Part shown: in pieces, positions 7,552 to 15,392 of the stretch
How positions within the stretch are numbered: position 1 is the first letter of the stretch
How the letters are laid out: each line of letters opens with the position of its first letter
Source of the DNA: Actinomycetota bacterium
GTDB taxonomy: Bacteria > Actinomycetota > Actinomycetes > Nanopelagicales > Nanopelagicaceae
Direction of reading: 5' to 3'
DNA: 35,674 nt
NCBI GenBank assembly: GCA_005787645.1
Contig: SYAM01000038.1
Location: 1 to 35,674, forward strand
Notes under the pieces: model-generated
What the model was told of the DNA's origin: nothing
Database searches by the model: none
What the model saw: only the letters and a program-made list of their open reading frames with translations
Translations under genes and position numbers: made by a program

Positions 7552-8085
7552 GTGGCGCTGCGAAGTCAACCACTGGAATTTACCCTCCTTGGGCTTCTCG
7601 CCGGTGGACCACTCCATGGGTATGAATTGCGAAAGCGATCGCTCACCATCCTGGGCCCCTTCCGAGCGCTCTCCTTTGGCTCCCTTTATCCCTTACTGAA
7701 AAGGATGGCTGAAGGGGGAGCAATCGAAGTCATTGAGAGCGAGAGCGGCAAATCGCGGCGAACTCGTATCGCCTATCAGATCACGAAGAAGGGTCTACTT
7801 CGTTTTCAAGAGCTCACCGAAACTCTTGATGCTACTGAGGATGAAGCTTTTGGCGTGCACTTTGCATTTTTTGGACCAACGTCACATACCAATCGCGTGC
7901 GAATTCTCGAAGCGCGAAGACGACGTCTTCGCGAAAAGGCAGATTTACTTCGTCATGAATTAGAGCGCTCGCCGATTGGACTAGATAAGTACTTCATTGA
8001 GTGGCGCCGTCACTCACTTGATTCGGCTGAGCGTGAAATCGCCTGGCTAGATGAAATGATCAAAGCAGAGAGGAAATCCCAGTGA
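7552..8085 (+). CDS. PadR-family transcriptional regulator
   Basis: The 177-residue DNA-binding protein starts [29 protein letters not shown], the standard PadR winged-helix beginning ([15 protein letters not shown]). The wing follows ([12 protein letters not shown]), and a helical C-terminal domain with many Arg and Glu residues serves for dimerisation. I chose GTG 7552 because GGAAGGGG lies about 5 nt upstream and the N-terminus then matches the family. Longer in-frame starts would translate through the palindromic operator. Its stop overlaps the ino1 start (GTGA). PadR beside inositol-1-phosphate synthase is a conserved actinobacterial pair as I recall, so it probably controls ino1 and itself. 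The effector is unknown. Confidence 0.92.
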   Translation: MALRSQPLEFTLLGLLAGGPLHGYELRKRSLTILGPFRALSFGSLYPLLKRMAEGGAIEVIESESGKSRRTRIAYQITKKGLLRFQELTETLDATEDEAFGVHFAFFGPTSHTNRVRILEARRRRLREKADLLRHELERSPIGLDKYFIEWRRHSLDSAEREIAWLDEMIKAERKSQ

Positions 8086-9161
8086 GCAAGATCCGAGTAG
8101 CAATCGTTGGTGTAGGAAACTGCGCCAATTCGCTTGTACAAGGTGTGACCTATTACAAGGATGCTGCAGTCGACCAGGAGATTCCAGGCCTGATGCATGC
8201 TGTCATCGGGGGCTATCACATTCGCGACATCGAGTTTGTCGCTGCATATGATGTCGATGCCAAGAAGGTCGGTCTAGATCTTGCAGATGCCATGTGGGCA
8301 AGCGAGAACAACACCATCAAATTCTGCAATGTTAGCAAGACTGGCGTTACCGTCGAGCGTGGCACAACACATGATGGCCTTGGTCGCTACTACAGAGAGA
8401 CAATTAAAGAATCTGACGCGACGCCAGTCGATATGGTCGCATCTCTCAAGGAGAAGAAGGTCGATGTCCTGATTTGTTATCTACCTGTCGGATCTGAGGA
8501 TGCAACTCGCTTCTATGCACAAGCAGCGATTGATGCGCACTGCGCATTTGTAAATGCTCTTCCGGTATTTATCGCCTCTGATCCAGTCTGGGCAAAGAAA
8601 TTTAGCGATGCCAAGGTGCCAATCGTCGGAGATGACATCAAGAGCCAAGTGGGTGCCACTATTACCCACCGCATTCTTGCCAAGCTCTTCCAAGATCGAG
8701 GCGTCCATCTTGATCGCACATTGCAGTTAAATGTCGGTGGAAACATGGATTTCAAGAATATGCTCGAGCGCGATCGTCTAGAGTCGAAGAAAATCTCTAA
8801 GACGCAGTCGGTGACTTCGCAACTCGACCACGACATGGGCGAAGGGAATGTACATATCGGACCATCCGATTACGTTTCCTGGCTCGATGATCGTAAGTGG
8901 GCTTATGTACGCCTTGAAGGGCGAGCTTTTGGCGATGTGCCACTAAGTCTTGAATACAAACTAGAAGTGTGGGATTCGCCAAACTCGGCAGGAGTCATTA
9001 TCGACGCGCTCCGATGCGCGAAGATCGGTCTAGATCGGGGAATCGGTGGACCACTTCTCTCGTCGTCGAGTTACTTTATGAAGTCACCTCCTGAGCAATA
9101 TTCTGACGAGACTGCTCGTAATCGCACCGAAGAATTCATCGCTGGAACCATCGAAAGATAA
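8082..9161 (+). CDS. ino1: Inositol-1-phosphate synthase (myo-inositol-3-phosphate synthase)
   Basis: The 359-residue NAD-dependent enzyme converts glucose-6-phosphate to inositol-1-phosphate, the first step toward phosphatidylinositol, its mannosides and mycothiol in actinobacteria. The Rossmann entry [20 protein letters not shown] matches the short bacterial form. Other blocks are [42 protein letters not shown] and the [27 protein letters not shown] region. The GTG start at 8082 overlaps the padR stop by 4 bp and follows GAGGAAA about 7 nt upstream. Glucokinase elsewhere in the window could supply its substrate. It is followed at 14 bp by a crotonase gene, probably in the same unit. Confidence 0.96.
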   Translation: MSKIRVAIVGVGNCANSLVQGVTYYKDAAVDQEIPGLMHAVIGGYHIRDIEFVAAYDVDAKKVGLDLADAMWASENNTIKFCNVSKTGVTVERGTTHDGLGRYYRETIKESDATPVDMVASLKEKKVDVLICYLPVGSEDATRFYAQAAIDAHCAFVNALPVFIASDPVWAKKFSDAKVPIVGDDIKSQVGATITHRILAKLFQDRGVHLDRTLQLNVGGNMDFKNMLERDRLESKKISKTQSVTSQLDHDMGEGNVHIGPSDYVSWLDDRKWAYVRLEGRAFGDVPLSLEYKLEVWDSPNSAGVIIDALRCAKIGLDRGIGGPLLSSSSYFMKSPPEQYSDETARNRTEEFIAGTIER

Positions 9162-9175
9162 GCGAGAACTTTCAG

Positions 9176-9931
9176 ATGTCGACCACTGATATTGCTATCT
9201 CCAGAGACCAGGGCGTCCTAGCGCTTGGACTCAACCGTCCACAAAAGATCAACGCCATCACCCGAGAGATGTATGCAATCCTCGCTCGTGAAATCAACGA
9301 TGCCAATGTTGATGATGAGATTGGCAGTGTTCTGATCTATGGCGAGGGTGATGACTTCACTTCGGGAAATGATCTCAATGATTTCCTCGAACACCCACCA
9401 ACGGGAGATGAATCACCTGTATGGCACTTCCTCACTGCGCTCCGCGATTTTTCCAAACCGCTGGTGGCCGCCATCAGTGGGCGTGCAGTTGGTGTGGGCG
9501 TCACAATGCTTTTTCATTGCGATTATGTGATTGCAGGGAAAAACTCAAAGCTTTCTATGCCTTTTGTCAATCTTGGGTTAGTGCCAGAAGCTGGTTCTTC
9601 CTATCTACTACCGCTGATCGCCGGTCATCATCGTGCCGCTGAGATGTTTATGTTAGGTGAAGTCTTCTCAGCGCAACGCGGTTATGAATCGGGCTTCATC
9701 AATGAGGTCGTCGCTGAGGAAGAGGTAGCAGTTCGTGCAGGAGAGAGAGCCAAGCATCTTGCTGATCAACCTAGAACTGCGATTCGTGAGACCAAGCGTT
9801 TGTTGCGCCAGGACCATAAGGAGCATTTGACTTCAGTCATGGCGGAAGAAGCCAGGCTCTTTACTGCTGCGCTGCAAAGCGATGAGGCTCGAGAGGCTTT
9901 TATGAAATTCTTAATGAAAAAAAGCAAGTAA
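9176..9931 (+). CDS. Enoyl-CoA hydratase/isomerase family protein (crotonase fold)
   Basis: This is a 251-residue crotonase-fold protein. The CoA/oxyanion-hole segments are SGNDLNDF and ISGRAVGVGVTMLFHCDYVIAG, followed by MPFVNLGLVPEAGSSYLLP. The position of the first catalytic Glu of classical hydratases (the GGGCE-type block) is not acidic here (VGVGVTMLF). The second segment keeps a Glu in PEAGSS, resembling PECI-type delta3,delta2-enoyl-CoA isomerases (PEGCSS). An isomerase or a non-hydratase function is therefore as likely as hydratase. It lies 14 bp after ino1 and 34 bp before an SDR gene, suggesting an acyl-CoA side branch in the same transcript. The substrate is unknown. Confidence 0.88.
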   Translation: MSTTDIAISRDQGVLALGLNRPQKINAITREMYAILAREINDANVDDEIGSVLIYGEGDDFTSGNDLNDFLEHPPTGDESPVWHFLTALRDFSKPLVAAISGRAVGVGVTMLFHCDYVIAGKNSKLSMPFVNLGLVPEAGSSYLLPLIAGHHRAAEMFMLGEVFSAQRGYESGFINEVVAEEEVAVRAGERAKHLADQPRTAIRETKRLLRQDHKEHLTSVMAEEARLFTAALQSDEAREAFMKFLMKKSK

Positions 9932-9965
9932 TAGCAAGTACTAGAGGGTAGAGAGAGCAGGAACG

Positions 9966-10802
9966 ATGTCCACCGAAACAACACTTGCCGGTAAGAAGAT
10001 TTTCATCACTGGCGCATCACGAGGTATTGGTTTAGCTATTGCAAAACGCGCTGCTCAAGATGGCGCGCTGGTCGCTATTGCAGCTAAGACCACCGAACCC
10101 CATCCAAAACTTCCAGGAACCATTTTTACTGCTGCTGAAGAGATTGAGGCAGCGGGTGGTAAGGCGCTACCAATCCAATGTGACCTGCGAGATGAAGAAC
10201 AGATTTCAGGAGCAGTTGCGAAAGCTGTGGCGGAGTTTGGCGGGCTCGATATCCTGATAAATAACGCATCGGCTATCAATCTCACGCCCACACTTCAAAC
10301 CCCCGCAAAGAGATTTGATCTGATGTTCTCGGTGAATGTCCGCGCAACCTTCCTCACCTCTCAGGCCGCAATTCCATCTCTCAAAGAATCAGCAGCGGCA
10401 GGGCGAAACCCACAGATCTTGATGATGGCTCCACCGCTATCGATGAAATCTAAATGGTTTAAGAATCATCTGGCCTACACAATGGCTAAATATGGAATGA
10501 GTATGTGTGTATTGGGCCTTGCCGATGAACTCAAGCGCGACGGCATCAAAGTCAACGCCTTGTGGCCGCGGACTGCAATCGACACGGCAGCGTTGCAGAT
10601 GATCCCCGGTATCGATACCGCTGCATGTCGCACAACAGAGATTCTTGCTGATGCTGCCCATGTCATTCTTACTGGAACTGAGCGAACCGGAGAATTCTTA
10701 GTTGACGATGAAGTCTTGGCCAGCGTTGGAATCACCGATCTCGATAAGTACGCAGTAGTGCCAGGTACGAAAGACTTTCTTCTCGACTTTTTCTTAGACT
10801 AA
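9966..10802 (+). CDS. Short-chain dehydrogenase/reductase, HSDL2-like
   Basis: The 278-residue SDR has the nucleotide-binding TGASRGIG motif at residues 15-22, the NNASAI motif and the active-site YTMAK block in the sequence NHLAYTMAKYGMSMCVLGLADEL. The MAPPLSMKSKWFKNHLAYT context is typical of hydroxysteroid-dehydrogenase-like protein 2 (HSDL2) homologues. A GKALPIQCDLRDEEQI segment follows the second strand of the Rossmann fold. HSDL2 proteins act on unknown fatty acyl or sterol-like substrates, so the natural substrate here is open. An AGGAACG ribosome site precedes the ATG. The gene follows the crotonase gene and converges on the metal-transporter ATPase with a 7-bp gap. Confidence 0.9.
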   Translation: MSTETTLAGKKIFITGASRGIGLAIAKRAAQDGALVAIAAKTTEPHPKLPGTIFTAAEEIEAAGGKALPIQCDLRDEEQISGAVAKAVAEFGGLDILINNASAINLTPTLQTPAKRFDLMFSVNVRATFLTSQAAIPSLKESAAAGRNPQILMMAPPLSMKSKWFKNHLAYTMAKYGMSMCVLGLADELKRDGIKVNALWPRTAIDTAALQMIPGIDTAACRTTEILADAAHVILTGTERTGEFLVDDEVLASVGITDLDKYAVVPGTKDFLLDFFLD

Positions 10803-10809
10803 ATTTCGT

Positions 10810-11553
10810 TTAAAAAGAAAATCCATGCGGTAGTTCTAGGCGATTAGCTGTTAACAATCTTTGGTTGCGGAGAATATTTACAGTCAAATCGTCAGCGACA
10901 ATCTCGCCTTGATTAAGAATTAGCGAACGTTGACAGAGCTCAAAAGCATACGGAAGATCATGTGTGACCATAAGTATCGTTACATCAAGACTAAGTAGAA
11001 TCTCTGATAGTTCCCGCCGAGAGGCTGGATCAAGGTTTGACGATGGCTCATCAAGGATCAAGATCTCAGGTTCCATTGCCAAGACAGTTGCAACAGCAAC
11101 CCGTCGTCGTTGCCCAAACGACAAATGATGTGGGGCCCGATCTCTAAGTTCTACCATTCCGACCATTTCAAGCGCCCTAGTGCTACGTCGTTCGATCTCT
11201 TCCCTGGCTAGACCCATATTGGTCGGTCCGAATGCGACATCTTCGTAAACAGTGGGCATGAAGAGTTGATCATCAGGATCCTGAAAGACGATTCCCACCC
11301 TCTCGCGGACCTTTTTGGTGACCTCTTTGTTCTTTTCATCGAGAGCAAATTCGCCAATATCGATTGAGCCAGATGTGGGAGAGAGAATCCCATTGAGATG
11401 CATCACCAAAGTGGTTTTACCGGCGCCATTTGGCCCCAGCAATGCAACTCGCTCACCTTTTGTGATGGTGAGGTCAACGCCATTGAGCGCTTTGTTCCCA
11501 TCGGGGTATGCATAATGAAGTGCGCTTACATGCACACTAGGTTTTGCCATCAT
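10810..11553 (-). CDS. cbiO: Nickel/cobalt ECF importer, ATPase subunit
   Basis: The 247-residue ATP-binding subunit of an energy-coupling-factor metal importer has Walker A (LLGPNGAGKTTL), the Q-loop (VFQDPDDQLFMPTVYEDVAFGP, typical of ECF ATPases), signature (LSFGQRRRVAVA), Walker B (ILILDEPSSNLDP) and the H-loop (VTHDLPYA). It is the last gene of an M-N-Q-O operon in which the reading frames overlap, and its ATG overlaps the cbiQ stop (ATGA). It powers uptake of nickel or cobalt through the membrane subunits. The operator upstream of cbiM favours nickel, in which case nikO would be the better name. Confidence 0.93.
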   Translation of the reverse strand: MMAKPSVHVSALHYAYPDGNKALNGVDLTITKGERVALLGPNGAGKTTLVMHLNGILSPTSGSIDIGEFALDEKNKEVTKKVRERVGIVFQDPDDQLFMPTVYEDVAFGPTNMGLAREEIERRSTRALEMVGMVELRDRAPHHLSFGQRRRVAVATVLAMEPEILILDEPSSNLDPASRRELSEILLSLDVTILMVTHDLPYAFELCQRSLILNQGEIVADDLTVNILRNQRLLTANRLELPHGFSF

Positions 11554-12344
11554 GAGAAGAGCACTCTACCGAGTAAAAATGAGAGTGCTGCCAAAAAAGG
11601 GAAAGTCAGACCCGCTCGCCAATGTTTAGGTCGAACATTTTCAACTGATAGCGAAGAGAGAGTTCCGGCATACCCACGGGCAAGCATCGCTAAATGGACT
11701 CGCTCACCACGCTCGTAGGAACGGATAAAGAGAGCACCAAGGGTTGAAGTAAATATCGGCCAACTACGGATACCTTGCGCCTGAAAGCCCCGTGATTCTC
11801 GGGCGACTTTCATACGAGCCATTTGGTCATTGATGACATTCAGATAGCGAATCATGAAAGCGGCTATCTGCACAAAAAGTGATGGGGTCTTTATTCGAAC
11901 AAATCCTGCAAGTAGCGAATGTGTAGTTGTTGAACCGGCGAGAATCATCGAACAGAAGACGCCGAGGGTTGCTTTAGTTATGAGATTCAGACCAGCAATA
12001 CTTCCTTCGCGAGAGAGACTTACTGGGCCAATATCGAACATCTCTCCACCTGCGGTAAAAGGCATAAGAAGGGCAAAGATAATGAAGGGAAATTCTATAG
12101 TTGCTCGTTTAGCAAGAGTGAGCATAGGTAACTTCGAGAGCGCTAGTGCAACAGAGATGATGAGAAAGTAGCCCACAAAAGATTGCCACTGTTGAATAGG
12201 GGTGAGAACGGCGATGATGATAAAGACGAAGAATGCAACAAGCTTGATGTGTCCGGGAAGTTCGTGAACGAATGAGTGACGATGGATGTAGAGACGTTCA
12301 CCGACGCTATGGCCATGTGTATGGGCATGGGATTCGGTATGCAT
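11550..12344 (-). CDS. cbiQ: Nickel/cobalt ECF importer, transmembrane T subunit
   Basis: The 264-residue T component couples the ATPase to the metal-binding M subunit. It has about five hydrophobic helices and the coupling-helix signature, here ARMKVARESRGFQ, followed by RSYERGERVHLAMLARGY. I chose ATG 12342-12344 with AAGAAG 5 nt upstream. A TTG start 27 nt earlier would overlap cbiN but lacks a good site. The first 30 residues are strikingly rich in histidine (MHTESHAHTHGHS, then IHRHSFVH), which suits metal handling. It ends in a 4-bp overlap with cbiO. Confidence 0.92.
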   Translation of the reverse strand: MHTESHAHTHGHSVGERLYIHRHSFVHELPGHIKLVAFFVFIIIAVLTPIQQWQSFVGYFLIISVALALSKLPMLTLAKRATIEFPFIIFALLMPFTAGGEMFDIGPVSLSREGSIAGLNLITKATLGVFCSMILAGSTTTHSLLAGFVRIKTPSLFVQIAAFMIRYLNVINDQMARMKVARESRGFQAQGIRSWPIFTSTLGALFIRSYERGERVHLAMLARGYAGTLSSLSVENVRPKHWRAGLTFPFLAALSFLLGRVLFS

Positions 12345-12351
12345 TTGCTTC

Positions 12352-12645
12352 TTAATTTTTCTTTTTACCAATCAGACGGATAAATAAATACATCACTAGA
12401 CCCGTGGCAATCACGCCAATCACGCCAGCAATTCCTACAGAGAGTCTCTCATTCTCGATTCCCGATACTCCGTAGTCAGCCAAAGCCGAGCCAGCAACCG
12501 CCGATTCTTGGGCCGAATCGATAAATCCAAGATCGATTGCAACCTTCTCTAAACCGTCTGGGGAGGAGGAGGCATAGAACGAGAAAAAGCCAGCAATCAC
12601 CAATGCGATTGCAATTCCAACAAGGTAGAAGCGCCTATTCTTCAT
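12352..12645 (-). CDS. PDGLE-domain small subunit of nickel/cobalt importer
   Basis: This is a 97-residue protein with two hydrophobic helices (about residues 6-26 and 70-92) and an extracytoplasmic loop between them containing the SSPDGLEKVA motif that names the PDGLE domain. PDGLE proteins occur with or fused to CbiM/NikM and take the place of CbiN/NikN, helping load or translocate the metal. The gene starts inside the cbiM stop (ATGA overlap) and is followed directly by cbiQ. Length and topology fit the family. Whether it should be called cbiN or nikN depends on the substrate. Confidence 0.88.
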   Translation of the reverse strand: MKNRRFYLVGIAIALVIAGFFSFYASSSPDGLEKVAIDLGFIDSAQESAVAGSALADYGVSGIENERLSVGIAGVIGVIATGLVMYLFIRLIGKKKN

Positions 12646-13295
12646 TTTCGAACCTTGAGCATTCCAAAAACTAGATCTGGTCGAGTCTTGAGTATTGCTC
12701 CGACGGTGAGCGTAGTAATGATTGCCTCACCGATTCCAATCAGCAGATGGGTTGTGAACATAGCTGCGAAAACAGTCGATGCTGCGAAGGTTCCCTGCCC
12801 ACCGATTGCATATTGAATACTGAAAAAGGTTGCTGCAAGCGGCACAGAGATAAATGCACCAACTGCAGAACCAATAAGTACCGAAGTGCGCGTGTATCGA
12901 AAAATTTTCCGCATTAACACGAAGGCGCCGTAGCCTCCCCACACTCCAACCACGGACATGTTGAAAACATTTAGACCAAGTGCGGTCAAGCCTCCATCAG
13001 CGAAGAGCAGCGCTTGGATCGCCAACACAACGGTCAGGGCGAGCGAGGCCGCATGTGGTCCCACCAGCACCGCGGCCAGAGCGCCCCCAAGTAGATGGCC
13101 AGAGGTACCAGCGGCTACCGGAAAATTAATCATTTGGCCGGCGAAGATAAAGACCGCTACCAACCCAACCAGGGGGGCGGCTCTCTCATCGAGCTTCTCC
13201 CGGGCGGCCCGCACCGAATAGCCCAAGCCAGTGGCGGCCAGGGCGGCTGAGGCTGTGGCTGTCGGGATATTGATGAAGCCATCAGGGATATGCAT
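12642..13295 (-). CDS. cbiM: Nickel/cobalt ECF importer, substrate-binding M subunit
   Basis: The 217-residue membrane protein binds the metal. It starts MHIPDGFI, the CbiM/NikM N-terminus whose Met1 amino group, His2 and further histidines coordinate the ion. Further blocks are FPVAAGTSGHLLGGALAAVLVGPHAA, containing the second conserved His, and the FADGGLTALGLNVFNM segment. About six to seven helices are visible. It is the first gene of the operon. The ATG has no Shine-Dalgarno sequence and lies 6 nt after a TAATCT -10 box, so it is probably translated from a leaderless mRNA. Substrate specificity between nickel and cobalt cannot be read from the protein, but the upstream Nur-like palindrome supports nickel. 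Confidence 0.94.
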   Translation of the reverse strand: MHIPDGFINIPTATASAALAATGLGYSVRAAREKLDERAAPLVGLVAVFIFAGQMINFPVAAGTSGHLLGGALAAVLVGPHAASLALTVVLAIQALLFADGGLTALGLNVFNMSVVGVWGGYGAFVLMRKIFRYTRTSVLIGSAVGAFISVPLAATFFSIQYAIGGQGTFAASTVFAAMFTTHLLIGIGEAIITTLTVGAILKTRPDLVFGMLKVRK

Positions 13296-13301
13296 AAGAG
13301 A

Positions 13302-13330
13302 AGATTATTGCAAATCATTTGCAACTACAA
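13302..13330 (-). promoter_or_regulatory. Promoter with Nur-like operator for the metal importer
   Basis: On the minus strand TTGTAG (-35, 13325-13330) and TAATCT (-10, 13302-13307) are separated by exactly 17 bp. These 17 bp are the near-perfect palindrome TTGCAAATGATTTGCAA (13308-13324). This fits the Nur box pattern TTGCAA-N5-TTGCAA that I recall from Streptomyces nickel-responsive repression. The ATG of cbiM starts 6 nt after the -10 box. Repressor binding would block RNA polymerase directly. Confidence 0.75.
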
Positions 13331-13356
13331 CCTGAAATGCGGCGCACAGGCTATAT

Positions 13357-13381
13357 CAGGTGCGGAAAATTGTTCCACCTG
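13357..13381. other. Imperfect hairpin between the uxa cluster and cbiM
   Basis: CAGGT-GC-GGAA, an AATTG loop and TTCC-ACCTG form a bulged stem of nine pairs. It lies 24 bp after the last stop codon of the UxaA cluster, on the transcript going into the cbiM promoter. It lacks a T-tract, so it may be a weak or Rho-assisted end, or an RNA 3'-stabilising stem. Confidence 0.35.
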
Positions 13382-13404
13382 CTCTGGCAGAAAATCTCTA
13401 ACCG

Positions 13405-14586
13405 TTATTGAGTTGAACCGTACAGTCTCGAGAGATTGAACTCTCGGTGGCCACCTCGCTCGGCTGCGGTCAGTTTCCCATTAGCGACATCAACAATCTC
13501 TGCAAAGATGCGTTCACCAACCTCTGCGAGCGTTTCAGTGCCATCAGCAATAGTTCCGGCATTTAAGTCGATCAGATCTGGGAGTGCAATTGCCATCTCA
13601 GTGTTGGTTGCCGCCTTAATGGTTGGGATGACAGCAGAACCAGTTGGTGTGCCGCGACCAGTGGTGAAGACCGTGATATTGACATCGGCTGCAGCAAATC
13701 CAGTCAATTGCTCGATGTCATGCCCTGGAGTGTCCATGAAGTAGAGACCCGGCTCCGTGGGGACATATGCATAATCGAGCACCCCTGTAAACGGGGCGTT
13801 CCCCGCTTTCTTGGCAGCGCCGAGTGATTTCTCTTCGAGAGTGGTTAAACCGCCTTCGATATTCCCACGGCTGGGTTGCGCTCCTCGAATATCAATTCCC
13901 TCATAGGTGATGGAACGCTCATATCGAGCGACGACATCAATAATCGCTTGCCCAACTTCAGGTGTTTTTGCACGCGCAGCGAGTAGATGTTCAGCACCAA
14001 GAATCTCCATAGTTTCTGCGAGTATCGAGGTGCCTCCCAATTCCACAAATTTGTCGCTGGCAACTCCGAGCGCAGGATTGGCAGTAATTCCCGAATATGC
14101 ATCTGAACCGCCGCATTCGAGACCTAGCACTATCGCGCTCCATGGTGCGCTCTCACGTTTGATGGATGTAACCAGAGGAAAGACTTCCGAGACCGACTCC
14201 GCGACGAGTTTTCGCAAATTATCAAAGCCACCTGAATCTTTTAAGGTCAAATAAGCAATGGGCATCTCGCGTTTGGCTCGCGCCGCTTGCACGATCTCTT
14301 CCTCTACTGCTGACCCCACGCCAATCACGATCGTCGCCCCCACATTTGGATTGACTGCGAAACCGGAAAAGACTCGATGAATGCGATCCCAATCGCTATC
14401 GATTTCACCACTCCAGTCATGGGCAACCGAGGTAATTACTGTTTGAGCGGGGTGGCTTACCCGCACCTCTTCAGCAAGTTGATTGAGCGCATTATGTAGC
14501 GGGAGGATGAGGATGTAGTTTCGAAATCCCCACTTTCCATTTTTTCGCAGAAAGCCAGTAAGTAGAGATGGAGTAGAGATACTCAT
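13405..14586 (-). CDS. UxaA/GarD-type dehydratase, large subunit (C-terminal-motif paralogue)
   Basis: The 393-residue protein belongs to the altronate/galactarate dehydratase and sulfolactate lyase superfamily (UxaA, GarD, SuyB). It starts with the family opening GFLRKNGKWGFRNYILILPLHNALN. It keeps the second-half motifs: LECGGSDAYSGITANPALG, DTPGHDIEQLTGFAAADVN and TTGRGTPTGSAVIPTIKAATN. The first-half metal/active-site blocks are missing: where family members have H-x-x-GC and GLGCE it has VAHDWSGEID and GVGSAVEEE. The paralogue encoded just upstream has the opposite pattern. It shares one base (TAATG) with that gene. Substrate is unknown; sugar acids or sulfolactate are the family precedents. 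Confidence 0.85.
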   Translation of the reverse strand: MSISTPSLLTGFLRKNGKWGFRNYILILPLHNALNQLAEEVRVSHPAQTVITSVAHDWSGEIDSDWDRIHRVFSGFAVNPNVGATIVIGVGSAVEEEIVQAARAKREMPIAYLTLKDSGGFDNLRKLVAESVSEVFPLVTSIKRESAPWSAIVLGLECGGSDAYSGITANPALGVASDKFVELGGTSILAETMEILGAEHLLAARAKTPEVGQAIIDVVARYERSITYEGIDIRGAQPSRGNIEGGLTTLEEKSLGAAKKAGNAPFTGVLDYAYVPTEPGLYFMDTPGHDIEQLTGFAAADVNITVFTTGRGTPTGSAVIPTIKAATNTEMAIALPDLIDLNAGTIADGTETLAEVGERIFAEIVDVANGKLTAAERGGHREFNLSRLYGSTQ

Positions 14587-15392
14587 TACACGCTCCGCAC
14601 CATACGAGGAACGACGATATTTCCAATCTTATTTCTCTCGGCCTTGCTCGCTTCGCCGTTGGCGACTACGAATAATTTCTCAAGTAATTGCTCGGGCGAG
14701 GTACCGCTCACACAATCGAAATCATCGATTAGTGCCTGGTGTAGAAGGGATTGAGCGTTAGCAATGGTGACCACTGGAATCAGCGGAAGTCCGGTGGGGG
14801 GTTGATTACCATCAGGGAATGAGGCAATTACATGGGCCTTTTCGCGGACAAGTTTGGCAAAATTTCGAGAAGGCTCTTTGAAATCATTAGCGATCACTAG
14901 TGAGTGTCCTGCCTTTGTAACGAGATCTCCAAAACCATCGAGAAATCTCGCTTCAGGGTTTCCTTCAACGCCAATCACTAAGTGATCAAGGGGAGCCTGC
15001 GGAGACTTAACGTGAAGCTGGCGCGCCGCTGCAACGCTAAGTTCAAGTGCCCCAGCCATACCCGCGCTCTCTTGAATTACAACATATCGCGTCTGGGGAA
15101 ATTTAACTGCAATGCTGTCGGTAAGTTCATTACCTTGGATGGTTTCGCACCCCAGTCCGAGCACGAGGGTGGATTGGACATTTGGGTGCCCAGCGAGAGC
15201 AACAAAGAATTCATTTACTCCAGCAACATCAGGCCCGATAATCCCGCACCCATGCTGATGTGAAAAAGTTATTGCGCCTACCTCTTCAGCAACTTTCTTA
15301 GAGAGGTGAGTTGAGCAGACCACCGATGGAAGAATCAATTGGAGACTTCGAATGCCAACCCCTCGCGAGTTATTTGCGTAACCAGTAATCAT
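14586..15392 (-). CDS. UxaA-type dehydratase, shorter paralogue (N-terminal-motif subunit)
   Basis: The 268-residue protein begins GYANNSRGVGIRSLQLILPSVVC, the same opening as the downstream 393-residue protein. It keeps the first-half motifs HQHGCGIIGPD and GHPNVQSTLVLGLGCETIQGNEL. Its second half is shortened and degenerate: EGNPEA replaces ECGGSDA, and ASFPDGNQPPTG replaces TTGRGTPTG, while the overall strand pattern and the VVANGE-SKAERN tail still align. Its start overlaps the SAF gene by 4 bp (ATGA) and its stop overlaps the large paralogue by 1 bp. I infer that it forms a hetero-complex with the larger paralogue; by itself it should not be active. Confidence 0.8.
   Translation of the reverse strand: MITGYANNSRGVGIRSLQLILPSVVCSTHLSKKVAEEVGAITFSHQHGCGIIGPDVAGVNEFFVALAGHPNVQSTLVLGLGCETIQGNELTDSIAVKFPQTRYVVIQESAGMAGALELSVAAARQLHVKSPQAPLDHLVIGVEGNPEARFLDGFGDLVTKAGHSLVIANDFKEPSRNFAKLVREKAHVIASFPDGNQPPTGLPLIPVVTIANAQSLLHQALIDDFDCVSGTSPEQLLEKLFVVANGEASKAERNKIGNIVVPRMVRSV

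Noticed and set aside
10803-10809. Terminator between the SDR and cbiO genes
   Set aside because: Only 7 bp separate the convergent stops and no stem is visible.
13296-13404. Possible cobalamin riboswitch upstream of cbiM
   Set aside because: The gap is only 109 bp and contains a promoter and operator. I see no B12 box, and the transcript is predicted to be leaderless.
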